DNA of 17,207 nt from Bacteroidota bacterium (lineage in GTDB: Bacteria; Bacteroidota; Ignavibacteria; Kryptoniales; JAKASW01): assembly GCA_021789755.1 (NCBI GenBank), contig JAJYJD010000043.1, forward strand, positions 1 to 17,207, read 5' to 3'. The translations under genes were made by a program, and so were the position numbers. The notes beneath the pieces were generated by a model that was given only the letters and a program-made list of their open reading frames with translations, searched no databases and was not told the DNA's origin. Shown in pieces: positions 1 to 9,325 of the stretch (positions are counted from its first letter, which is position 1; each line of letters opens with the position of its first letter).

Positions 1-171
1 TTCGATCTGACATTCATTACTGTTGGGTTGTGGCACGGCCTCAACGGAACATGGGGGATCTTCCGCGACTATAAGATGAAACCCGCCGTCAGTCTGACGA
101 TCTACGGTATTATTATTCTGTCGGGAATAGCCTTCTGGGTTCTCGGCGTCAATACCATTCTTTCTTTCTAA
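1..171 (+). CDS. sdhD: Succinate dehydrogenase membrane anchor subunit, C-terminal part (SdhD-like)
   Basis: The open frame runs from the first base of the window to a TAA at 169-171, giving the last 56 residues of a protein whose start lies outside. It contains an H-x3-G-x6-D-Y pattern (His12, Gly16, Asp23-Tyr24) at the end of one helix, followed by a hydrophobic segment of about 20 residues (33-55). This layout fits the haem b and quinone-binding anchor subunit SdhD, which ends in such a motif followed by its last transmembrane helix. It lies directly upstream of sdhA, as expected for an anchor-A-B operon. The protein would sit in the inner membrane and pass electrons from SdhB to quinone. 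I cannot tell from this fragment whether the operon has separate sdhC and sdhD genes or one fused anchor, so the symbol is tentative. Confidence 0.75.
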   Translation, partial: FDLTFITVGLWHGLNGTWGIFRDYKMKPAVSLTIYGIIILSGIAFWVLGVNTILSF

Positions 172-176
172 ACTTG

Positions 177-195
177 TCCCGACTTCGTGTCGGGA
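177..195 (+). repeat. Perfect inverted repeat between sdhD and sdhA
   Basis: TCCCGAC (177-183) and GTCGGGA (189-195) form a perfect 7-bp stem around a TTCGT loop. It lies in the 48-base gap between the anchor gene and sdhA. No T-run follows, so it is not a normal terminator. It could stabilise or process the polycistronic mRNA, or be a copy of a dispersed repeat. Eleven bases of it, TCCCGACTTCG, recur on the minus strand near 15409-15419. The in-frame GTG at 187 lies inside this hairpin, which argues against that codon as the sdhA start. Confidence 0.55.
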
Positions 196-219
196 TCGAA
201 ATTTGAAAAGGAATTCGTG

Positions 220-1977
<1,758 letters not shown>

Positions 1978-1992
1978 AAGGACTGTGGAAAA

Positions 1993-2700
1993 ATGAAAGT
2001 CACTCTACGTATACAGAGATATAATCCTGAAAGAGACTCGGAACCATATTACCAGCAATTCATAGTTGAGGCGGGAGACGACAAGGAGCGGATACTTGAT
2101 CTTCTGCACCAGGTTAAATGGAAATACGATGGCACCCTGACATTCAGACGATCATGTGCCCACGGAGTCTGCGGTTCAGACGGAATCCGGATCAACGGCA
2201 GGAATCGCCTCGCTTGCTCCACTCTTCTGAGGGATGTGAATTACAAGAAGCCTATAGTGATCGAGCCGCTGCCCTCAATCCCGATCGTCAAAGATCTCAT
2301 CGTCGATATGTCGGATTTCTACAAGAAGTACGAGGCGGTGAAGCCCTATCTCGTGAACAACGCGCCACCTCCGGAGCACGAGCGTTACCAGAGCAACGAG
2401 GATGCGGAGAAGCTGTTCGAGTCTGCCAAATGCATCCTCTGCGCCTGCTGCACGACTTCATGCCCCTCTTCATGGTCGGACGACAACTACATAGGGCCGG
2501 CTGCGCTGTTGAAGGCTTACAGGTTCGTGTTCGACACGCGTGACGAGGCCGCCGACGAAAGGCTCGACGCGGTCGACACGCCGGACGGGATCTGGAGATG
2601 CCACACGATCTTCAACTGCGTCGAAGCGTGCCCGAAGGAGATCAACCTAACATGGCATATCTCGCAGCTGAAGAAGCGTCTCGCCGAACGGGAGATGTAA
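1993..2700 (+). CDS. sdhB: Succinate dehydrogenase iron-sulfur subunit
   Basis: This 235-residue electron-transfer subunit carries three iron-sulfur clusters. The N-terminal ferredoxin-like half has SCAHGVCGSDG with Cys55, Cys60 and Asp63, plus Cys75, for the [2Fe-2S] centre; Asp in the third position is also found in E. coli SdhB. The C-terminal half has CILCACC (Cys147, Cys150, Cys153) with Cys213 for [4Fe-4S]. Cys157, Cys203 and Cys209 provide the [3Fe-4S] centre next to the quinone site. Every expected cluster ligand is present. AAGGA at 1978-1982 precedes ATG 1993 at a good distance. The gene is the last of the sdh operon and is followed by a strong terminator. Confidence 0.97.
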   Translation: MKVTLRIQRYNPERDSEPYYQQFIVEAGDDKERILDLLHQVKWKYDGTLTFRRSCAHGVCGSDGIRINGRNRLACSTLLRDVNYKKPIVIEPLPSIPIVKDLIVDMSDFYKKYEAVKPYLVNNAPPPEHERYQSNEDAEKLFESAKCILCACCTTSCPSSWSDDNYIGPAALLKAYRFVFDTRDEAADERLDAVDTPDGIWRCHTIFNCVEACPKEINLTWHISQLKKRLAEREM

Positions 2701-2725
2701 TCGGGTAAATCTAAGTCGCGTTTAG

Positions 2726-2753
2726 TGGCGGGCTCCTGGCTCGCCATTTTTTT
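2726..2753 (+). terminator. Rho-independent terminator of the sdh operon
   Basis: TGGCGGGC (2726-2733) pairs with GCTCGCCA (2739-2746), including one G-U pair, around a TCCTG loop. A run of seven T follows at 2747-2753. It begins 25 bases after the sdhB stop codon. GC-rich stem, short loop and T-run make this a textbook intrinsic terminator. Confidence 0.9.
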
Positions 2754-3028
2754 CACGGCTATGGAAGACCGATTACACGAGTGAAAAGGATCTTCACAGT
2801 CTTCATCTTATCAATGTCCTCGTGCTGACTATCAGTGATAAAGGAGTGGCTGGAATCCCGTGTCTTGCTGTCTATCCGGCACGGAGGCGACGGGACTGAG
2901 AGTACAAAGGCGGAGCGGACAGTCAGAAATGTCTTTAATGTCACGATTTTATTCCGTGAGAATCCGATCCATCGATACTTTCCGTATTCGATTTGCTTTT
3001 CGGCCTTTCGCAATCCTCACTAAGACTT

Positions 3029-3039
3029 TATATTAAGGC
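3029..3039 (+). promoter_or_regulatory. Possible -10 element placing the mRNA start at or next to the TPR gene ATG
   Basis: TATATT at 3029-3034 resembles a sigma70 -10 box and ends five bases before ATG 3040, so transcription could begin at or very near the start codon. The 17-base-spaced -35 position (TTTCGC at 3006-3011) is poor. An in-frame TAA at 3034-3036 rules out a longer N-terminus. The AAGG at 3035-3038 is too close to the ATG to act as a normal ribosome site. The rest of the 286-base gap after the sdh terminator shows no convincing gene. Confidence 0.25.
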
Positions 3040-6000
3040 ATGTTAAATCGAATTATTTCAATTGTTGGCGTGATCCTCGTGCTTGGCTCGGTGTCTTACG
3101 CGCAGGAAAGCCAGTCCGACTCCGATTTGAAGTTCGGCAAAGAACTCTTCCAAAATAAGATGTACGATCTCGCGGAGGAGCAGTTCAGCAAGTTTCTCCG
3201 GCAATACCCCGCTTCGCCGTCAGCGGGGCAGGCAAGATACTACCTTGCGATGTCGCAGTATGACCAGGACAAGTTTGCGACCGCTGCGACGAATTTTCAG
3301 GCCTTCGCCGTCCAATACCCAAACGACCCGCTCGCGCCGAATGCGTGGATGAATGCCGGTGACTCGTATGCGAAGGTGAAAGACTATACAAACGCAGGCT
3401 TATCTTACGAGAGGCTCCGCGTGTTCTATCCGAAGGATATCAGCGCGCCGAATGCACTCCTCAGCGCGGCGAAATATTTTGAGCTTGCCGGTGACACAGC
3501 GCGTGCCGAAGTCTCCCTCCTGACAGTTGTCCAGGACTATTCGACAACGTCGAGTTACTTCGACGCGACGCTGCAGCTCGGGAATCTTTACTTCGGCTCG
3601 GGTAAGCTTCTCCAGGCGGAGAACCAGTACAGGGCGCTGCTGACTTCGGACAACGATTCGGTTCGTGTCATGGGGCTCCTCGCGCTTGGAAAGCTCAACA
3701 GAATGAGAGGGATGCCGCTGCCCGCTGAGAGATATCTGAAAGACGCGATTGCGCTTAACATCGCTCCCCAGAGCCTCGATGCGGCATTGGAAAACATCGA
3801 CATTGATCTTGACGCCGGCAATTTCTCCTCGGCTCTCCAGCAGGCGAACCAGATCGAAGCAACGAAGCTCTCTAATGGCCAGAAATCGAAGCTCAAGTAT
3901 GAAAAAACCTATGCGGCAATTGCACTTGGCTCACAGTCGGCGAGCACGCCCGACATGAGTACGCTTCCGCCAAAATATCAGTTGAGCCTGGCTTCTCTTC
4001 TCAGCGCGAAAGGATACTATACGGCAGCACTTTCGCTTCTGAGAAACATCGCTAAGGTTGAATTGACTTCGTCCGACCTTGACTTTTACTCCGAGACTGC
4101 CTTTAGAGCCGGAAGGATTAGGCTTTCGGATTCGCTTCTCACGATGGCAGCGGCCGAGTCGAAAAACCCTGAGGCCAGGCTGGTGGTGAGGCTCCTGGAC
4201 ATCGAGAACAATTACCTGAATGATCCGGAGAAAACCAGAGAAACTTTTTTCAGATATGAGAATATTCTCAAGGGAAGGCCGGACGCTTATGCCTTCTACA
4301 GAGCGCGGTCCGAAGAAGGCGCCGGGAATTACACAGCCGCGGTCGAAGAGTATTCGGAACTGTTGTCGCAATATCCCGAGTCGGACTACGCGGAAGCGGC
4401 GGACAGTCTCCGCAGATATGACAGGGATTTCAAAGAAGTAAATTACAGGGATGCGGTTGTCAGCCTGGCGGATATCTTACTTGAGCAAGGATCTGCCGAC
4501 AGGACAAGTGCGCTTCTCCATTTGGGCAATCTGTACGAAAACGAGCTGAAGGACTACGGCAAGGCGGCAAAGGTTTACGACAAGCTGGCGGCCATCGCGA
4601 CAGGCGATACGCAACGGACAGCGAGATATCTTTATGCCGGCGCGCTTGAAAAAAATGGCGGCAGGAACTCCGATGTCCTTTCCATCTACCAGCAGCTTTC
4701 TGCCGATTCGGCTGCGGATTCGGTCGCCGAACGTTCACTTTTCCATGCTGCATTAATGGAATCTGCCTCAGGCGATTCACTTGGCGCAGAAAGTTCCGCC
4801 CTTCAGTTCATCAAACGCTTTCCCGATTCGCGTTTTACACCCCGGGCTTATATAATCCTGGCGGAGGCACTTTACGGCAGCGGCGCGTACCACGAAGCGA
4901 TCGGCCAGGCAACACTTGCGGGCCCAGCACCCGAAGCTCAACTGATCATCGCGAAGTCCGAGATCGCTATAGATTCGCTTGCCGATGCGAAAGCGACGCT
5001 GGAATCTCTGCTTGACTCAGGTCCACCCAGGAAAACTCTCCTGGAAGGACAGTTGCTTTATGCGGACGTTCTGCAGAGACTCAATCTCGATGCAACGCAG
5101 ACTTACATGGACATTCTTGGCACGATGGTGCCTTCAAAATACAAGAGCCGGGTGGCAGCCCGTCTTGCTGATTACCTGTATGCCTCGGGCAAATACGACA
5201 GCGCGTATTCAGTCTACAGGACCATAGGAGCGGATCAGCTTTGGCATCGGACGCCCGCTTCCACACTTTACAAGATGGCATATTGCAAACTCAAGGCGGG
5301 CGATCAGAACGGCGCAAAGGAACTCTTCCAGGAAGTTGCGGCAGCTTCCACCGATTCATCGGAAGTTCTCGATTCGTTTTACCGGCTCGGGAAAATATAC
5401 GCATCGCTGGGAGACAGGCGAATGAGCGCATCGTTCCTTGAAAGAGCAGGTTCCTCCAACCCGCAGGCCCTTGTGGAAGCTGCGGACATTTATTTCGGAA
5501 TCGCCGATTATGGCGACGCAAGCCGGGTATACCGGAATATTCTCAGTGCCGCCGCTGACGACACTCTCCGCACGTATTCGGCGGCCAGGCTTGTCGAGAT
5601 CGGATACTTGACCGATAGGGTGAATGCAGCGGATCTGAACGCGGCGAAATTCAAAAAGACATATCCTCATGCGAACGACAAATACTTTGCCCGTTTCCTC
5701 GTCGACAAGGCTGAATACTTCATCCGTAATAAGAAGTACGTGGAGGCCCGGAAGCTTCTCGATGACGTACGGAGTGATTATGACCGTACTCCGGCTTACC
5801 CGCAATCGATTCTGGACCAGGCCAGGATCTTTGTCGAGCAAAGCGACCTTGCAAAGGCCGCGGAGAAATTGAAGGAACTCATCGATAAATTTCCGGCTGC
5901 GGATGTCGCTCCGGAGGCTCACCTTGAACTTGGGAATATTTATTACGCACAGGAGAAATACCAGGATGCGTCGGATAATTTCAGGTTCGTTTATCTCGAC

Positions 6001-6525
6001 TCTCTCGCCGAGCGCAACGTCGTTCGCGACGCTATGAGCCGCTTGATCAGCTGTTATGAGTCGCTCGGCATGTACGACGGCGCCCTCGATATCACAAGAA
6101 AATTCATCGCTATGTTTCCTGACGACAAATCTATCATGGATAAAAGAATAAAGGTCGGGATCCTTTATGAAGAGCTGCGGTACTTCGACCAGGCACTGAT
6201 AACCTTTCAGAGCCTGGTTAAAGAGGCCAACCGTGATTATCAGGCTGAACTTCATTATTATATCGGTGCGATCTATGATGACAAGGGTGATTACGCGAAC
6301 GCCATCCTGGAATTTTTGAAGGTCCCTTACCTCGTTACGCCGAGCGCAGTCGTGGACTGGGCCGCCCAGGCTTATTATATGGCCGGCAAGTGCTACGAGC
6401 AGCTGAACAAGCCGAACGAAGCGATTGCCATGTACCAGAAGATCGTGGATAAACCCAACACGGACCCGACCTTCATCGCGGGTGCGGAAAGAGAAATAAA
6501 CAGAGTAAAGGCTCTGCTGAAATAA
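3040..6525 (+). CDS. Large exported tetratricopeptide-repeat protein
   Basis: The product has 1161 residues. The first 22 form a typical Sec signal peptide: Asn-Arg, a hydrophobic core IISIVGVILVLG, then a cleavage site after S-Y-A-Q. No lipobox Cys is seen. The rest consists almost wholly of helical repeats of about 33-38 residues. Good examples are FGKELFQNKMYDLAEEQF, ARYYLAMSQYDQDKFATAA, and near the C-terminus HLELGNIYYAQEKYQDAS and YYMAGKCYEQLNKPNEAI. These have the small-aromatic-alanine TPR pattern seen in BamD, YbgF/CpoB and similar envelope proteins. TPR arrays bind peptides or other proteins, so a scaffold role in the periplasm is likely, but the partner cannot be read from the sequence. 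The ATG is fixed by a stop codon two codons upstream. The TAA stop shares one base with the next gene, which implies translational coupling. Confidence 0.88.
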   Translation: MLNRIISIVGVILVLGSVSYAQESQSDSDLKFGKELFQNKMYDLAEEQFSKFLRQYPASPSAGQARYYLAMSQYDQDKFATAATNFQAFAVQYPNDPLAPNAWMNAGDSYAKVKDYTNAGLSYERLRVFYPKDISAPNALLSAAKYFELAGDTARAEVSLLTVVQDYSTTSSYFDATLQLGNLYFGSGKLLQAENQYRALLTSDNDSVRVMGLLALGKLNRMRGMPLPAERYLKDAIALNIAPQSLDAALENIDIDLDAGNFSSALQQANQIEATKLSNGQKSKLKYEKTYAAIALGSQSASTPDMSTLPPKYQLSLASLLSAKGYYTAALSLLRNIAKVELTSSDLDFYSETAFRAGRIRLSDSLLTMAAAESKNPEARLVVRLLDIENNYLNDPEKTRETFFRYENILKGRPDAYAFYRARSEEGAGNYTAAVEEYSELLSQYPESDYAEAADSLRRYDRDFKEVNYRDAVVSLADILLEQGSADRTSALLHLGNLYENELKDYGKAAKVYDKLAAIATGDTQRTARYLYAGALEKNGGRNSDVLSIYQQLSADSAADSVAERSLFHAALMESASGDSLGAESSALQFIKRFPDSRFTPRAYIILAEALYGSGAYHEAIGQATLAGPAPEAQLIIAKSEIAIDSLADAKATLESLLDSGPPRKTLLEGQLLYADVLQRLNLDATQTYMDILGTMVPSKYKSRVAARLADYLYASGKYDSAYSVYRTIGADQLWHRTPASTLYKMAYCKLKAGDQNGAKELFQEVAAASTDSSEVLDSFYRLGKIYASLGDRRMSASFLERAGSSNPQALVEAADIYFGIADYGDASRVYRNILSAAADDTLRTYSAARLVEIGYLTDRVNAADLNAAKFKKTYPHANDKYFARFLVDKAEYFIRNKKYVEARKLLDDVRSDYDRTPAYPQSILDQARIFVEQSDLAKAAEKLKELIDKFPAADVAPEAHLELGNIYYAQEKYQDASDNFRFVYLDSLAERNVVRDAMSRLISCYESLGMYDGALDITRKFIAMFPDDKSIMDKRIKVGILYEELRYFDQALITFQSLVKEANRDYQAELHYYIGAIYDDKGDYANAILEFLKVPYLVTPSAVVDWAAQAYYMAGKCYEQLNKPNEAIAMYQKIVDKPNTDPTFIAGAEREINRVKALLK

Positions 6526-7763
6526 TGTTTGAGAAAGAAATAACCGGCTACGCGTTTAACATCACGAAGCGCTATACGGGCGATCGGATACGGCTCAGCA
6601 CGCTTTTATCCGATGCAGAACTCCCCGAAGACTTCAAAAGATTCGCCGATGCCGAAGCCGATGAAGTGATCGATCGGGAGAAATTCGTGGAGAGCAGGAC
6701 GGGTAAGTTCGATCTGTCGACTCCGGAAATACAAGCGCTGTTCAAGGAAATCCGGCACATATTGAAGAACAATTACGAGTTTTCGAGGGAAGAATTTCTC
6801 GAACTTGCGGACAAGGCCTCGAAGTTTATCTTCAATTATGTGATAAGGCCCCGCTGGACACTCGAGAAATTCCTGTTCAAGGGAGATCCGCAGATTGACA
6901 GGGCGGCAATAAGCAAGGCGTCCCGATCTCTCAATAGCTATTCCTACTACCCGAAAGGAATTACAGAGTATCTTGACTTTCATGCTAAGAGCTCGCTTGA
7001 TGTCGAAACCTGGAAGAGACTTCATGCAAAAATCGACGAACATCTGGTTAGCACGCTGCCGGCGAAGCTGAGCAGCCTCACATCGGCTCTCTTCAGCCTG
7101 TTTGAATTTGCCTCCGGTACCGGGAAAGTGCCGTCGGAAGCGATGATCCTCTTCTTTAAGGACAAGTCGGCCACTGAAATAGTCGACCGGATAGAATTTG
7201 CGAAAGATGTGAAGAACATTAACTCCCTCGACGTAATGACACTGGCGATGATTATGGAGGCGTCGTCGAAGGATGTCAGCCAAAATGTGGCAGTACTCCC
7301 GTCGAGCGAAGAGCCGCCGAAGGAATTCAGAACCTTTAACCGGCAGAAGGTGAGTAACCCTCCACGTCCGTCTGAGCCGGCATCGAGGACCATGCCTGAA
7401 TTCGTGGGTGAGACTCCGGGACAACATCGGGCAGATGAAAGGTCGAAGGTTGAGACGCCGCCCCAGTCAAGGGGGTCAGCATCGCCGGAGGAAACCAGAA
7501 CGGGGACACGGTCGATCCGGACTTACATGTCCGCCAGACTTGAAGAAAAAATCGTGAAGAAGATCTTCCGCGGGAGCAGGTCGGGCTACCAGATTGCGGT
7601 CCACAGGCTTGATGAGAGCGCGGACTGGCAGGCCGCGTCGAGAATTGTCGAGGGTATCTTCATCGATAACGAAGTCGATCCGTTCTCGAAGTATGCGGTC
7701 ACATTTACGGATGTGGTAAGCGCGAAATTTCGGACGTCATCTGCGCAGGGGACGAAACCCTGA
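6525..7763 (+). CDS. Conserved-looking protein of unknown function between TPR gene and obgE
   Basis: I do not recognise this 412-residue product. It has no signal peptide or transmembrane segment, so it is probably cytoplasmic. Three parts can be seen. Residues 1-250 are charged and mostly helical, with aromatic-rich patches such as FIFNYVIRPRW (101-111). Residues 255-335 form a Pro/Ser/Glu/Arg-rich, probably disordered linker. Residues 336-402 form a compact, better-ordered end: EEKIVKKIFRGS, then a Tyr/Val strand, a DWQAAS helix and a VDPFSKYAVTFTD segment. Its ATG overlaps the TAA of the TPR gene by one base, and obgE starts 14 bases after its stop, so all three are probably co-transcribed. 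No strong Shine-Dalgarno sequence is visible, which fits coupled translation. A role beside the TPR protein or in ribosome assembly with Obg would be guesswork. Confidence 0.85.
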   Translation: MFEKEITGYAFNITKRYTGDRIRLSTLLSDAELPEDFKRFADAEADEVIDREKFVESRTGKFDLSTPEIQALFKEIRHILKNNYEFSREEFLELADKASKFIFNYVIRPRWTLEKFLFKGDPQIDRAAISKASRSLNSYSYYPKGITEYLDFHAKSSLDVETWKRLHAKIDEHLVSTLPAKLSSLTSALFSLFEFASGTGKVPSEAMILFFKDKSATEIVDRIEFAKDVKNINSLDVMTLAMIMEASSKDVSQNVAVLPSSEEPPKEFRTFNRQKVSNPPRPSEPASRTMPEFVGETPGQHRADERSKVETPPQSRGSASPEETRTGTRSIRTYMSARLEEKIVKKIFRGSRSGYQIAVHRLDESADWQAASRIVEGIFIDNEVDPFSKYAVTFTDVVSAKFRTSSAQGTKP

Positions 7764-7777
7764 AGATCGGTTAACGG

Positions 7778-8764
7778 ATGGCGCATTTCGTCGATGAGGC
7801 AGTTATCCATGTAAAGGCGGGAGACGGCGGGAACGGATGCGTGAGTTTCAGACGGGAAAAATTCATCCCTCGCGGCGGACCGGATGGGGGAAACGGCGGG
7901 AGAGGCGGCAGTGTAATACTTCTATCGGACCGGAGTCTGACGACACTTCTCGATTTTCACTATCGCGCGTCATTCAAGGCAAACCGCGGCCAGCACGGGC
8001 AGGGTTCCAATAGATTCGGAAAGAGCGCCGATGACCTCGTCATTAAGCTCCCGACAGGCACAGTTGTCCTCGAGGCTGAGACCGGTGAGGTGCTGGTAGA
8101 CATGGTAGAGGATGGCCAAGAATTTGTCGTGGCGAGAGGCGGCCGCGGCGGCAGGGGCAACGCGGAGTTCGCGACTGCGACAGACCGCGCGCCTCGAAGA
8201 GCTGACCCCGGTGAACTTGGCCAGGAGAGGACACTGAAGCTCGAGCTGAAATTGCTCGCCGACATCGGCCTAGTCGGTTTTCCGAACGCCGGGAAATCGA
8301 CACTGCTCTCGGTTATATCGGCGGCTAAGCCGAAAATCGCAGATTATCCATTCACCACGCTAACCCCGATTCTCGGGATCGCCAAATACAGGGACCGGTC
8401 CTTCGTTGTCGCAGATATGCCCGGTCTTATCGAAGGAGCGAGTAAGGGGAAGGGACTTGGGATTTCATTTCTTAAACACATCGAGAGAACCAAAGCCATC
8501 GCCGTGCTGATAGAATCGACATCAAGCGATCCCAAAGACGATTTTGAAAAACTCATGGAGGAAATGCGGCTTCACAGCCCGGATTTGCCGAAGAAGGTGA
8601 AGATGGTCGTTTTTACAAAGACGGATCTCGTGGATCCTGCAAGATTGAAAGCACTGTCGAGCCTTGCGCTGTCGAGAAAATTGGCCAGGCATTACATCAG
8701 TTCTGTGACGGGGAAAGGGATCGAAGATTTGCTCAAGCTGTTTTGGGGCGCATTGAAAAAATAA
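7778..8764 (+). CDS. obgE: GTPase Obg, ribosome-assembly factor
   Basis: This 328-residue GTPase binds the 50S subunit and helps late ribosome assembly, with links to (p)ppGpp signalling. Residues 1-157 form the glycine-rich Obg fold, for example AGDGGNGCVSFRREKF, GGPDGGNGGRGG and ARGGRGGRGN. The G domain follows: G1 GFPNAGKST (167-175), G2 in PFTTLTP (191-197), G3 DMPG (213-216), G4 TKTD (280-283) and G5 SSVTG (308-312). The G4 motif has Thr where the canonical NKxD has Asn. The protein ends just after the G domain, so it lacks the C-terminal OCT domain of Gram-positive Obg. The ATG at 7778 has only a weak ribosome site, and translation may depend on the gene 14 bases upstream. Confidence 0.96.
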   Translation: MAHFVDEAVIHVKAGDGGNGCVSFRREKFIPRGGPDGGNGGRGGSVILLSDRSLTTLLDFHYRASFKANRGQHGQGSNRFGKSADDLVIKLPTGTVVLEAETGEVLVDMVEDGQEFVVARGGRGGRGNAEFATATDRAPRRADPGELGQERTLKLELKLLADIGLVGFPNAGKSTLLSVISAAKPKIADYPFTTLTPILGIAKYRDRSFVVADMPGLIEGASKGKGLGISFLKHIERTKAIAVLIESTSSDPKDDFEKLMEEMRLHSPDLPKKVKMVVFTKTDLVDPARLKALSSLALSRKLARHYISSVTGKGIEDLLKLFWGALKK

Positions 8765-8833
8765 TCCGACCCGATTGCTGCGCGACTTTGGATGCAATTG
8801 CGGCGTCGGAGGGCATCGCGTCTTAGCAGGAGC

Positions 8834-8862
8834 TTGACTTTGGGGTATGGCAGAGGTATTTT
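8834..8862 (+). promoter_or_regulatory. Possible sigma70 promoter upstream of the sensor operon
   Basis: TTGACT at 8834-8839 (five of six consensus bases) and TATTTT at 8857-8862 (four of six) are separated by exactly 17 bases. Transcription would begin near 8869, leaving a leader of about 450 bases before the first sensor gene. The spacing is ideal, but promoter rules in this lineage may differ from E. coli, so the call is tentative. Confidence 0.35.
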
Positions 8863-9256
8863 TCCTGTGCGACATCTCAGATCGCCTCGAACGTCAGTCA
8901 GCATGTCAGGGCTTCAAAAGCACTCACCAAAAACATCATCCGGCAAATAACAGCGCTTTAAATATTGGACGTGGTTTTCGGGAAAGAGTCGTCAGAGATT
9001 GTTCTGCGCTGCGTCACGGAGGCCATATGTTTATGGACGGCGGGAAGTGCTTGAAGGAGATGGAGAGACCGTGTCGTAACCTCTCCAGCAGAGTGGAAAT
9101 TACCCTGACTCCTAACGGCCAAAAGTGGGTTGGGCAGGCAATATTACTATTCGTCATTCATTCACTTCTTGTCGTTCGTTCCGCATTGTGTCAAAAAGCC
9201 AAACCGTGTTCTCATGAATCGGACGCACGCCCCTTTTGGAGGGACTACCATAGAAC

Positions 9257-9300
9257 AGCCGAAGAAAAGGCAGGGATTCAAGTCCTGTCCGCCGGCTTTT
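9257..9300 (+). promoter_or_regulatory. Terminator-like or attenuator-like hairpin just before the sensor operon
   Basis: An outer stem AGCCG (9257-9261) with CGGCT (9293-9297) encloses an inner stem GGCAGG (9269-9274) with CCTGTC (9284-9289, one G-U pair). It is followed at once by TTTT (9297-9300). The structure ends 25 bases before the likely start codon at 9326. It could be an intrinsic terminator for a short RNA from the upstream promoter, or the expression platform of a riboswitch or attenuator. I recognise no known ligand-binding core upstream. Confidence 0.35.
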
Positions 9301-9313
9301 ACGCAGCGTGATG

Positions 9314-9319
9314 AAAGGA
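9314..9319 (+). promoter_or_regulatory. Ribosome binding site that decides the first sensor gene start
   Basis: AAAGGA at 9314-9319 is six bases from ATG 9326. The in-frame GTG at 9308 and ATG at 9311 lie upstream of or inside this site and have no purine-rich motif of their own. ATG 9326 is therefore the best start. Confidence 0.6.
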
Positions 9320-9325
9320 TGCCCC

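Larger units (their letters stand above)
8765..9325 (+). other. 561-base gene-free region between obgE and the sensor operon
   Basis: No convincing gene lies here. A nested hairpin without a T-run (CCGAC 8766-8770 with GTCGG 8805-8809, inner ATTGC 8774-8778 with GCAAT 8794-8798) follows obgE and could end its transcript. A promoter-like pair sits at 8834-8862. Further hairpins are CCATA/TATGG (9023-9036), TGGAGAG/CTCTCCA (9061-9087) and a two-part stem ending in TTTT (9257-9300). CGCTGCGT at 9007-9014 is complementary to ACGCAGCG at 9301-9308 and could close a domain of about 300 bases, though an 8-base match is near chance for this length. The region could be a long mRNA leader or a small RNA gene. 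It does not match the RNase P, tmRNA, SRP or 6S features I know. Confidence 0.5.

Noticed and set aside
187..219. Upstream GTG start for sdhA adding 11 residues
   Set aside because: The codon lies inside the 177-195 hairpin and has no ribosome site, while ATG 220 has AAGGA at a good distance and begins at the conserved FAD fold.
2759..3013. Minus-strand open frame of 84 codons, and an overlapping + strand frame of 62 codons, in the gap after sdhB
   Set aside because: Neither has a ribosome site, recognisable domain or gene-like composition, and the two overlap each other almost fully. The gap is more likely noncoding upstream sequence of the TPR gene.
5356..6255. 299-codon minus-strand open frame inside the TPR gene
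   Set aside because: It lies wholly within a clearly coding repeat gene, its product resembles no protein family, and such mirror frames are common in GC-rich genes with biased codon use.
9268..9296. tRNA 3'-end-like sequence (T-loop-like TTCAAGT followed by CCTGT and CCGCCGG), perhaps an attachment-site remnant
   Set aside because: The T-stem is shifted by one base relative to the loop, no matching acceptor 5' strand or anticodon arm lies upstream, there is no CCA, and no integrase or second copy is nearby. It is better explained as the hairpin before the sensor gene.
8865..9310. Known structured RNA such as RNase P RNA, tmRNA, SRP RNA or a c-di-GMP riboswitch
   Set aside because: The length would fit some of these, but I see none of their conserved cores (for example the RNase P GAGGAAAGTCC and ACAGAA blocks, or the c-di-GMP-I core).
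8847..9311. Open frame of 154 codons across the leader region
   Set aside because: It has no usable ribosome site, starts inside the predicted promoter, has a Cys/His/Arg-rich composition unlike the neighbours, matches no family I know, and its 3' end runs through the hairpin before the sensor gene.
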